NCBI RefSeq assembly: GCF_018320785.1
Contig: NC_054867.1
Span: forward strand, 20,890,855 to 20,954,854
Length of the DNA: 64,000 nucleotides
Source of the DNA: Cheilinus undulatus
Taxonomy: Eukaryota > Chordata > Actinopteri > Labriformes > Labridae
Direction of reading: 5' to 3'
The position numbers and the translations under genes were made by a program. Below, piece after piece: positions 23,401-35,400 of the stretch. Below the pieces are notes generated by a model. That model did no database searches, was not told the origin of the DNA, and saw only the letters and a program-made list of their open reading frames with translations. Numbering within the stretch: position 1 is the first letter of the stretch; each line of letters opens with the position of its first letter.

Positions 23401-26400
23401 CAGTAACATTCATGAAATAACCACATTGCAAACTAAGCAACATTTAATAAGCTTAGAAAAAAGTCAGAGGTCTAATCAGTGATTGAATTATGTATAGACC
23501 TGTTTTAGAAGGACTCATGCGAACGGTAGCTCGCCTTAGCTTTTTAAGCTTTAGCTTAAGCTAACATAGCTACGCTTACTACATGGTTAACGTAACTACG
23601 TAAGCCGATGTTTCTAAGTTAGCTTTAGCTGAAACTGACTGAAGGACTTATGTGAATGGTGGCTTGCCTTGCCTTAGCTTCGTTAGCTTTAGCTTAAACT
23701 AACATAGCTAACTAGGCTACATGGTTAACATAGCTACCACAGACTGTAGAAAGAGTTGGACAAACCCTGTGTGATGTCAGCTGTTTGCTTACAATAGGCG
23801 GATTCAAACAGCTCTTGAAGTCAATCCACGGGGCTTCCATATTGAAATTGCAGTCTCAACCAAACTTTGGATCAACCTAGCCATCTGCCCACTAAGTGCG
23901 ACTTCCTGTCAGCTAGCTAGCCAGCATTCTGGTTGACAGAAATGTAGCTTCTGCCTGTCAGGCTATCTGTCAATCAAATGAAACGCGCCAATTAGTCCAC
24001 AGTGAGGTTTTTCCTAAATATAATTTAAACCATTGTGGTACAAACCCCCCGTACAGTGAGAGCCCATGAAGACACTAGCTAATGTGACACGCTTGGTTTT
24101 TTGAACCAGGCTGTAAACCAGTTTATTACTAGTGTAAAACCGGCTGTTTAACAGATGTCCAGACGGGACTTCCAGTGTTCCTGCAGCCAGCCTCAAGTGG
24201 ACACTTGCAATATTGCAGTTTTTTGCACTTCCACATTGGCTTCATTTTTCAGGGCCGGAGTTTGCCACTTGGTAACTACATAAGCCAATGACGCTATGTT
24301 AGCTTTATCTGAAGCTAAGAAAGCTAAAGTAAGCCACTGTTTATAACTAGTTGTAATCATGTCTAGCTTGACGTCTTGTTTCCACATACGTACGTGACGT
24401 CCGTATATGTCCGTATATGTCCGTATATCCGTATATATACGGAAGATCCTCCTTATGGTCCAATGCAAGGAACTGCACTTTTTTACGGATGAATACAAAG
24501 CTGATAATCTACCTGAAGCTGTGAGAAAGAGGATAATATTGTCTGTTTTTGCTATAAAGTAGTGTGAAATATGTTTTTACTTAAATTACACAGATAAAAC
24601 TGGACTAATATTGCTAATCAAGAAATAATTGCAGAAGTTGGCCAACCAGGAAGGCAGTGAGTATTTCATATATGGACATATAAACGGCTGACTTGGCAAA
24701 GTTAAGCTAACCTGTTTAGCTATTCAAATGTTCGTTTATATATGAAATAACCTGTTTTTAATCCAACCATCCCTTCCGACTGTTTACTTAATCTGACACT
24801 ACCAAAATGACTACTGATAAACTGATGAATCCTGAAATTTTTCATATCAAAGTTGTGCATCTGATTGCATTGCAGATTAAGCTGATAAATATGACTCATT
24901 ATGAAGTTAGCAGCTTGGTCAGCTAGCACGCTGCCATACCATCTTTCCAAAATCTAACGCGAAACTTCAATTTTTTTCAATGGACTTCTGGTTGAGTTAC
25001 CTCCGTAACCATACGTGTGTTGAAATGAGGAGTTAGCAAACCTAGCATAAGGAAATTTAGCTAACATAGCTTTGTTTGTTTACTTTAGCTTTTACATTAA
25101 TAATGTAGCTATTTTTACCTTTGTCGCTTAGGTAGCTAAAATAGCTTCATTAGCTTTAGATTTAGCCATGTTGCTCCATAACCTCAGAGCTTATATAGCT
25201 AATGCAGCTTTGTTAGTTTTAGCCTTAGCTATGCTGGCTGCCTTAGAATGTTTTCATGGAAGACAAACTTTTTTCCTGTACGCAGACTGTTTACTCAGCT
25301 TTATTTAACATTTTGTTTTCAGGTTATGCAGGTCAGGTTTTTGAGTTTTAACTTGTGGTAGCCCAACCCTTAGCTTAACCCTTATCCTTACCCTAACTCG
25401 AAGTGTAATCCAATTTTCCTTTGAACATTTTAGCAGGTATTTCGGTTCACATGTGGCGTCTCACCACAGTGGTCTGCAAGAGGTGGCATCTGAGATCTGT
25501 GGTCTGCAGCCAGACTGTTCTGAAATGGTCAAATCTCGCTGATGATTCAGAGGCCATTCTGGGAGATTTTTGCAACACTCAGTTTAGAGTGTGCCTCTTT
25601 AAAATGTTGATATTGGCTATTTGAAGGGCCATGTAGCCCTAGCATTTCACCCTACTGCTCCAGTACAACTACAAGATTGACCCCTTTTTTTAACTCAGTA
25701 ACTGATGCTTTCTAAAATATAGATAAGTAAAACAGGCTACTTCCCCAAGATATACATAAGTAAAAGTAAAATTACTGATTATAAACCTACTAAAAAATAC
25801 AAATACTCATAAAACCTACTCAATTAGAGCATCATGAGTAAATGTCATCAGTTACTTTCCACCCTTGGTAAACAGTAAGCAGGGTAAAGGTATCTATAAA
25901 ACAGGAGTCTGCTGATCCACCAATCAAAGAGGCCCCTCTTAAAGCAACCATTACTTGGATACTTCTGATTAGACAAACTTTCATCTTGTCCAAGTCTTTG
26001 AGTGAGCTGCAGTGAAATTGTGAACCTAATTTTGTTTCTTTAACATGCTTGAAAGTTGTGATCAGATATCATAACATTTTTAACAACAAGATTTTTTTAG
26101 AGCTTTCGAGTTATCCCAACACATCCTATTGTATTCCTGTCTTTGATTTTTTAACCAAAGCCAAGTTTATTAAAAAAATCAAATTAGTTTTAATATGAGT
26201 CCAATAGCAGAGTATTCAATTGTTTCAAATGGGAGGAGGGCCTGGCAACAGGAGATTTTTTCTAAGCTGGTAACAGCAACCCAGGAGGGCGGGCTTGGCC
26301 AAAGAGTCAGTTCATCCGAAGCTACTGTAGGTACTCACCTTAAAGAAGAAAAATCCAATAATGTTGAAAATGAGCTGAATAATAAATGGATAGTGTCTCA

Positions 26401-29400
26401 TCACTTCTGTCATGACAATACCAGGATGGACAGAATTTGCAGTGACACCTACATGGACATTAACACAAAAACATAAACATAAATTTAGGTGAAGTATTTA
26501 ACCATTGACCATTGATTATTTCAATACAGACAACTCCTCTTTTTATTTATTTTTCAGGAATTCAAAGGGAAAGATAAAGTTTGCAGCTTTGATACCTATC
26601 TTTAAAATTAAAGCCCCATGACCTCTGTGAAAACTGACTATCTTAAAAAAAAGAAGACAATGTCACTCTACTTTTCCTGCATGGAAAATTTACTTTGCAT
26701 CTGGGTCTACCTGCTAGATTATGCCCACTGTAGAATTTGATATGAAGATAAATCACTTTTAGGGCCAGATTGACAGAACAATTGCACTGCTTTTGTGCAT
26801 ACTACACCCATGCAAACAAGAGAAAAAGATAGCCTCAGTCCACAAAGGGTGCAGAAGGAAGTCAACACAAACTGCATGTAAACTGCTCTGCAGAAATACA
26901 GTAAACTGGATGCACCTATCCCTCTTTTATGTATGGGAACATTTTAAATTTTTGTAAAATTGCTTATATCCTATGCAAATAAGCCCAATTGCTAATAGGA
27001 ACTATAACAAACAATAACAACTGCTCTTTTCCTCTTTCTTCCCTTCTTTATCACTACCTCCCTCTCTCTGCTTACTCAATTGCTAGTGTGTGGCGTTAGA
27101 TAAACATTTTACTTACAATCATGGTCCAGGGAATTGACAGGGGTGGCAGGGCCTGGGCAAGTCTGTATCAATACTACTGCTTTCCTATCAGAAAGCAGTA
27201 AATTCTTTTGTCTCATAAAACACTCCAGCTGACTGTGAGCGTCAGCGTTTGAAGCAATGCAAGTAAAAGAATCAGCTCATCAAAGAATTTACACATATGT
27301 TCACCAATTTCTATGGGCTACGTAGAGGAAGTTCATCCATATATGATAAATTACTCCCATTTAGATTAGCTATTTCTGTAAATTTTCAATAATTCATCAT
27401 ATTCATTACACTCAATAATTCCTTTGAGAGCGCACTGAAGTGTTTGGCACATTTATGGTGCTCAGCACATGTTTCAAAGATGTCTGATCATCCTGTCGGA
27501 CAGAGCAGCACAAGCAGTGATTTTTCTGGATGTTGTTTAAAATTTGACTATTCTTTAAACAACTTTTAAACAACATCTGTAAAAGTATTTGAAAAACACT
27601 GTAGACTGTAGTTTCTGATCACAGCCAAATGTTTTATTTAAAAGCTCTGATGTGTTTTATGGTCATTAATGTCCAAGCATCTGCTCGTCCTCTGCATTAA
27701 ATTAACATCTCCTTACTGTTCGGTCCATTAAAAACAGTGTTATTATCAATGTATGTGTGAACTTGGGGTGTTAAGTTTGTAGTCTGTTGCAGTGTGAACT
27801 GCTGTTAATACTTGGTGTAAGAACTGGACGGCACATGCTGCAGGAGCAGGTGGTAATGGTCAGAAATCCAGCGGTAGCAGGAATAAGAAAAGCATCCCCT
27901 GCAAGGCACTAGTATGATATGATTAGGGCAAACTCTTTTGAGGATTAGGTGCAAAAATGAGGGGAATAGTGGGCACTGACTCTGCACTACTCCAGGTGTT
28001 AATGGCACATCTAGCCCTTAGTATTAACCAAGACTAGAAACGTGTGTTCAAGGGCGCTACAGAAGAAGTGCTTCGAGCAAAATGTTAAAACATGCAGCAT
28101 TTAAGATAATCATTGACAATCAAAGGGATCCATATACAAGAAAAAATTTAAAGGAAGTTACAGAATGTTTTTTCATTCCTCTGGGGAGAACATTATTCAT
28201 ATTGCTGTCCTATAAAAGTTATCATTATCCATTAATTGTTTTCTTTTTTTTTGGTTTGCATTTCCATACCTCTTCTGTAGTAACTGTTCTAAAGTTAAAG
28301 AAGTGGGCCATAAGAATTGCAAACTTGCAAATAACTATGAAACAGTTTCAGTATTTACGTTCTCTAGATCTAGTTGATCTTCAAACTGCACAATAAATAT
28401 AGCATGCACAATGCAACATACTTCTTCACAGTTTTCAAAGTTTTTTAATCAGAGGGTAAAAACTTAGGTAAGAGTTCTTCTAAAGAAACAATGGCAAGGT
28501 AAAATTAAAAGCATAAGTAAGGCTGTTGTTGATGAATATTTTTTCTAAAGAGGGTCAGTAATATAAGCCTTAGCTTTAGTCTAGTAGTTTTTGGTTTTCT
28601 TCTTGTACCCCTTCATGTACTCTATTTGTCATTTAACTTCTATGCATTTTAGTGGTGGGTAAATGACCTAAACACTGATAAAAACAACACAGTAAAACTT
28701 TTCCATAGCTAAAGTCATGTCTGAAAGTCATGAGAATCTTGACTTTAACCTACCGGTTCCTTTAAGCCTGCATGCTAGCTCATTGGTACAGATGATATTG
28801 TGCAGCTTTGTGTGGTTGTAGACTGTATCCATATGATAGGTCAGGTTCTCCCCATGAAAATGAGAGAAGTCCACTTCTCCTCTCTTATGGTTAACTGAGC
28901 TGACGGTGACGATTCGTGACGGAGCTGAATTCTTCATCAGGTCTGCAATGAAACAGTAACAGTAAGAATGAGATTTAGGAGGAAAGCTTAACAGGATATT
29001 TTGGCATTTTTGAAGTTGGGTTGTATAGGGTACTTGGCAATACTAGTAGCATTAGACTCCAGTGATTTCAGTGTGTGTTGCCCCTTTAAGAAGCTAGACT
29101 ATACAGCGTAGCAGACGGGTACACTATATCCACATGACTGTACACTAGGACAAAAGTCTTTGAAGCATTTTATTTTTCTCCCAGAAAGCCTCTGTGTTTG
29201 GAACTATTATGTGGTGCAAGCTTTGGCAATTGCCTATGTGCTCTTCTGCCACAATATATCTAGCCAGCTGCCTCTGTGGGCTTTGACAGAGACATCAACA
29301 ATAAGCTAAACTAAATCAAAACTAAAATGAGCTTGAGTGACTATGACGTGCCTTTTATGATGTGATACTTTTATGAGCTGGAAGAAAGAGAGAAGAGAAA

Positions 29401-32400
29401 AACTTTAGTGGAGACTGGTTAGCAATACAGATCCTGAGTTACCTGGTGTTGTAGGTATGAACCGTGGTCCCATGCCCATACAGAGACCTGCTGCTGTCAA
29501 CTCTTCTTAAGGACATCTCTGGTTGCAGATAGCGGCTCACAGATGCCTGCAGCCTGCATCACTCTCCTTCCAGAGTTCCCCTGCTTACTGAATGACGGTG
29601 TTTTACCAATCTTCACCAACTTTCTGAGGATAAATTGGACCCCAACCAGAAGAGCTGAATGAAAATTTGTCATCCAAATACGTTTCTGGCTGCATTTGGC
29701 ACAATATGCCGAAGCATACAGACCCAAACAGCTGCTCAAATGCACTGAGGTGGAAGAGCATGTAGCCAAAGCTTGCATTGCATAATTGTGCCAAACACAG
29801 ATGAATTCTGGGTGAAAAATAAAATGCTTCAAAAATTTAAAAACAGCATACAATTAAGCCAATTTTGTTTTTTGGCCCATTTTTACATAAACCAAAATTA
29901 GTGTACCCATCCAGCTTCCTCCAGCATATCCTGAGGCTAATATCACTACTATTGCCAAGTACCTTATACAACCCAACTTCAAAATACTGAAATATTCCTT
30001 TAAATATTTAGTACACCTTCACAAAGACATGTGAAACCATCATTTCATGCACATGGGAAAGACTGCAGAAGCTTACCCAGCAGAAGGTTGGTGAGAAGAA
30101 ATGGTCCCAGGTGATTGGTGGCAAAAGTCATGTCTAATCCCTCTTTGGTTATCTGCCTGGGTAAACCTGTAGAATTTAAATCAATAGAATAAACTATATG
30201 AAATACTGATATATATGATATAATAAACTATGTGTTCATTATAAATATAAATTAGCAAGCAGGAGTCCACTGAGGAGGACCTTATTTGACCTTGTTCATG
30301 GTTAGTGGATCCACATGTTTGTTTGTGTCAGTGAAGTTGCATAATGGCTTCTGTTGACGCTTCAGGGCTAATTTCCTTAATCATACATTGCAATGTTTTG
30401 ATGCTGTGTCTGCATCCAATTCTTTGTTCAGTGGACAGCATTTAGTGCCAGGGTGCCAAACTCTTGCTTCTCTTGTTTTGTATCCAGATGCTTTCCAGAT
30501 GGGGGAATGCAGACTTTATGTTCTTTTTGTGGTCAGTAGTGCTGTTTAAAGATTTACTAGCTTATGTCATTTTTTCTTTTCCAGATGGTATTTTGGCATA
30601 GGTACTAAAATTTTCACAGATAGAAAAAGTATAAGACTAAATGAGAATCAAGCACAGATGAATTAAGGTACTGAATTATTACAAAGTAGTCCAGTGCAGC
30701 TTTATAATGACATAATTTCATGTATCACCTGATACTCCAGCATTGTTAACGAGGATGTGGAGAGCCTTTTCCTCCTCAAGAATCTCCTTGGCAAACTTTC
30801 TGACAGACTCCATGGATGACACATCCACCAGGCGCAGATGGACGTCAGGGTTTCCGGATTTCTTCCTGATTTCTTTGAGAGCCGCCATCCCCCGGGACTC
30901 ACTTCGGCAAGCCAGGATAACACGGGCTCCACGCTGTGCAAAGTCCAAGGCAATGAATTTCCCGATCCCTAACAGAGAGGAAAAGAGACAACATTCAATG
31001 TTTAAAATAGTCCATAAAGGAGACTGCAACATCAGATTGGTGTTGATGCAGGGAAATATAAGATGACGCTGTATACTCTGCTTTCACCTCCTTAATTTAG
31101 GAACAAGTGCAGTTCTTATAAAAAGTGTATTAACCCATGGATGTTTTACCTTTTAATAGATTCTATAAATCAATCATGGGCAATGTAATTTTGCCTTATT
31201 GACAAAAAAATCTTTAATGTCAAAGTGAAAACAGATTTCTACCAAGTAATGTCAATTAGAAAAAATACGTAAAATAAGTGATTGCATAAATATTCACCCC
31301 CTTATAGGCCGTTGCATATAGGAAAAAACCACCTAACCCTAAAAAAATTCTAACAAAAGGTTTCTCAGCTGTTTTTTGTAGTTTTAGGTGTCCTTGACAA
31401 CATACTAAAAGTTTACCGAAGTTTGACCACTAGAAAGGTGTAATTTTCAAGATGGTGTCGAAGATGGACAGGAAGCCCTTAAAATTGCTTGATGTGGGAG
31501 CCCTTAAAATATCCTAACTCCTTCATTATTTGACCTAGCCAATCTTGCTGTCTAACCACATGTTTTCCGGGTCTGTGAATCCATTGGACTTGTCTAAATT
31601 GCACTGACATGACTACATACTTATGTAATACATGATTTTGTGAGATTACTGTAAGGTTTTATCTTTGTTTGGGGTGAACCAGAGATGTAAACGATTTAGC
31701 CATGTCATGTAACTCCTATTCAGTACGTGTTTTTGGACACATACCCTTTTTTTGCTAAAACACAGACTTGACATTCAGTGTAAAAGTTATTGCACCCAAA
31801 AGTAACTCAAATTGAAGATGTATAACTTTTGATCTTAAACAACTTTGAATTAGCCTGAAGAGAGGCTTGTGTGTGAACCCTCTAAAATGGTCACTCATTT
31901 CAATTTGAATAAGGTGATACATATGTAATGAATCCTCTATAGATGTTTTTGAGTATAAAGATGGCATTATACTAAACCCAACAAAACTAAATTCACAATT
32001 TTCAGCAATTCAGAAGATGGTGGAAGAGGATACTGACATTTGAAATTGCTTGCCTCATTGAAATGTTGTTGGCAGCACAGTGTATACCATTTTGTTAAAA
32101 CAAACTTCATCCTTGACTACTTACAGAAAGCATTCCAGAAACTTATGAATGGTGAATCAACCATCCAGTCCTGTGCAAATGTGTTTCTGCTCCCACATGA
32201 AGCAAGGACTGTCATGGAGGACCATGGGACCAAGGCAATGGCAGTGTTGTTTGGTGAAAAGAGTGCAGATTCACTTGCCTCTTTGTGCTACAACCTTTGT
32301 AGCAAGAAAATCGTTACCGCCAAATCATTTGTTACCCCAGAATGTCTGCCTCCAACTGAGTCCTCAACCAAATACCACTGCTAAAGAGTTTACTTCCAGA

Positions 32401-35400
32401 TCATGGTGTGGATTGGAAAGGAAGGTGACATGAACACAGTGGATTGGGGATGGAAACTGGTGGACAGCCGGTTCCTGCCAGTTATGACCAGTAAGACTGC
32501 TGCCCAAAAAAGCCTCCTGCAGATGATCCACTGTAATTGCACAACTGCCTGCCGAACACAACGGTGCAGTTGCAGAACATATGGACTACCATGCATGCCT
32601 GCTTGTGGACCATGTCAAGTTGGGAATTATGAGAATCACTATAATTAACCTCTATGGGAGGAAGAGTGTGATGACTAATGTTATATCTAGTGAAAAACAG
32701 TGCAAAATAGTATAAAAAATAAACCAGAATAAGAGGAAACAACTTAAGAAAACAGAAAAGATATGTATAAATAAGAAAAAGTATTTAAAAAATATAAAAA
32801 ACAAAAGGCAAAAAAAGCATTATAAAAAATATATTAAAAATAGGCTAAAACACAAAAAATAAAAGGGGTTAGCGGTACTGAGCCTTCAGGTGGCAGCCCT
32901 GTTTTGACTAATTTTACACTGCTTTCCACATTATCAAGCAAATGACAGAATATTTTTCAAGTCATCAGCTGTTAGAGCATAATTCAAATGTTTTTGAATT
33001 ATTTAAATTTTTTAAATAAAAACCCCAAAATGCACTGTTCCACATTATTAAGCACAGCAAAGTTTTGAAACATTTTATAGGTTGTAAAGAACTGAAAATG
33101 ATCATTTGTTGAATTTGCAGCATTAGGAGGTCATATTTACTGATATCAAAGCTATTTCAATCAAAAACATCTTAACAGGCCAAGTTCCATGTTAACATAA
33201 GAGCCATTCTCTGATATCACCTTCACAATTCTTGCATCCATTGAACTTGTGAGTTTTTGGAGAGTTTCTGCTTGAATTTCTTTTCAGTATGTATGTAGTA
33301 TGAATATCTTCCCAGAGCTGCTGTGAACTGCCTCCCACCCTCATAGATCTTTAGCTTGAGGATGCTCCAAAGGTTCTCAGTAGGGCTGAGGTCAGGGGAG
33401 GATGGGGGCCACACCATGAGTTTCTCTCCTTTTATGCCCATAGCAGCCAATGACACAGAGGGATTCTTTGCAGCATGAGATGGTGCATTGTCATGCATGA
33501 AGAAAATTTTGCTACAGAAGGCACAGATCTTCTTTTTGTACCATGGAAGAAAGTGGTCAGTCAGAAACTCTATATACTTTGCCGAGGTCATTTTCACACC
33601 TTCAGGGACCCTAAAGGGGCCTACCAGCTCTCTCCTCATGAATCCAGCCCAGAACATGACTCTGCCCCCTCCTTGCCGACGTCACAGCCTTGTTGGGACA
33701 TGGTGGCCATCCACCAACCATCCAGGGTTGCACAGCACTCATCAGTCAACAAGACTTTGAAAATGAGTCTTCATGTATTTCTGGGCCCACTGTAACCGTT
33801 TCTGCTTGTGAGCACTGGTTAGGGGGGGCAGGATAGTAGCTTTATGCATGACTGCAAGCTTCTGGAGGATCCTACACCTTGAGGTTGGTGGGACTCCAGA
33901 GGCACCAGCAGCTTCAAATACCTGTTTGCTGCTTTGTAATGACATTTTAGCATCTGCTCTCTTAATCCCATGCACAATCTGCACAATCCCGTCTGTGCTC
34001 TGAATCAGACACCAAGTTCTTCATAGTAAGATGATCAGGCTTAAGTTTTCATGAAATAGCTCATGTTTTCATTCCTTGTCCAAGGCATTACACTATTTAA
34101 CACTTTTCAGCAGCAGAGGTCCTTTTTCTTTCCCATATTGCTGAAACCTGTCGCCTGCTTAATAATGTGGAACAGTGCATTTTAGATTTTATTTTTTTAA
34201 AAATAATGGTTATTATTATGAAGTTTGTTCAAAAACATCTGAATTATGATCTAACGGCTGATGACTCGAAAAATACTCTGACTGTCATTTGCATTAATAT
34301 TTAGGAAAATAAGAGAAAAATGTCATTTGCATAATAATGTGGAAAGCAGTGTACAGTACCACACAGTTCTAATGAATTTATTCTTTAGTAGAATCAAAAG
34401 ATTTGTTATGAACCACAAAACCACCAACACTCTGCAAAACAATATGTGAAAGGTGAAATATGCAGTTAACCAATTGCTTTAATATATAATTCTACTTGTA
34501 ATCACTTATCTATCATGCAAATGACAATTAGAATATTACATGGCCAAAACATGTATCAGGCACCAGTATTCCTGGTCTAGGAGGAACACAAAGGAGTAAT
34601 GGTCATTTTAAAGATCTGACGGCCACCATCTTGAAAATTACACCTTTCTAGTGGTCAAACTTTGGTAAACTTTTAGTATGTTTTTAAGTACATCTGATAC
34701 TACTGTAAACCACTGAGAAACCTTTTGTTAGAATTTTTTTGGGGTCAAAGCATAAATGCAGCCACCTATTAAAGTGACTGACCTAATTTAAGAACATTTC
34801 AGCCAACTGGTGCCAGTAGTCTCACAGTTAGTGAAATGGGAATCACCTGAGTGCAGTAAATGTGTCTCATGTGATTGTAGAATTAAGTCAGCTGAGTCTG
34901 GAAGGTCCAGTCAATGGCTAATCAGTATTCCTGGCTACCATTACATCATGAAGACAAAAGAACATTCCCAGCAACTCAGAGAACAGGTTATTGAAAAGTA
35001 TAAGTCAGGGGATGGATACAAAAAAAAAATCCAAGGCAATGAACATGCCCCAGAGTTCAGTTTAACCCATCATCAAGCCATGCAGTCTCCTTTTGTGATA
35101 CAAAATGGATTGCTCTGAAGAGCTCAGTGACCACAAGCATGGTACTGTGATGGATGCCACCTTTGGAATAAGACATTTCCTGAAATTTTATCCCTGCTGG
35201 GTATTCCACAGTCAGCTGTAATGATATTAGTAGAAAGTGGAAGCATTTAGGAACAGCAACTCAGCCACAAAGCAGAAGACCACATAGAATCACAGAGCAG
35301 GGTCAAAGACCACTAAAGTGCATGCTGTGTTAAAGTCACTAACACTCTGAAGACTTCTTAACTTCCATTGGCATTAATGTAAGCACAACAACTATGTGGC

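Larger units (their letters stand above)
23107..25866. mobile_element. Large hAT-like non-autonomous element
   Basis: The left end reads GGCTGGAAAGAGTAC and the right end AGTTACTTTCCACCC, with ACTCAAGTAAAAG-type subterminal motifs on both sides. They are the same ends as the compact copy at 62.3 kb. The interior of about 2.4 kb lacks a transposase and instead contains a degenerate TTAGCTTTAGCT repeat (23520-23740, again 24300-24340 and 25080-25240). No clean 8-bp target duplication was confirmed. Confidence 0.5.
31305..34768 (+). mobile_element. TTA-flanked DNA transposon with CXC-type ORF, inserted in Tc1 A
   Basis: Ends TAGG...CCTA form long inverted repeats (about 150 bases): left includes AAAAAAATTCTAACAAAAGG and GGTGTAATTTTCAAGATGGT, and the right end carries their complements. 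TTA occurs on both sides (31302-31304, 34769-34771). Removing the insert restores the Tc1 sequence CCCCCTTAAAGTGACTGACC, which matches the copy at 54.3 kb with one base difference. A reading frame with one stop lies inside, and a second Tc1 (32917-34351) is inserted in it; without that it would be about 2.0 kb. The superfamily is not assigned; a TTA duplication would fit PIF/Harbinger, but the protein is not a Harbinger transposase. Confidence 0.65.
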
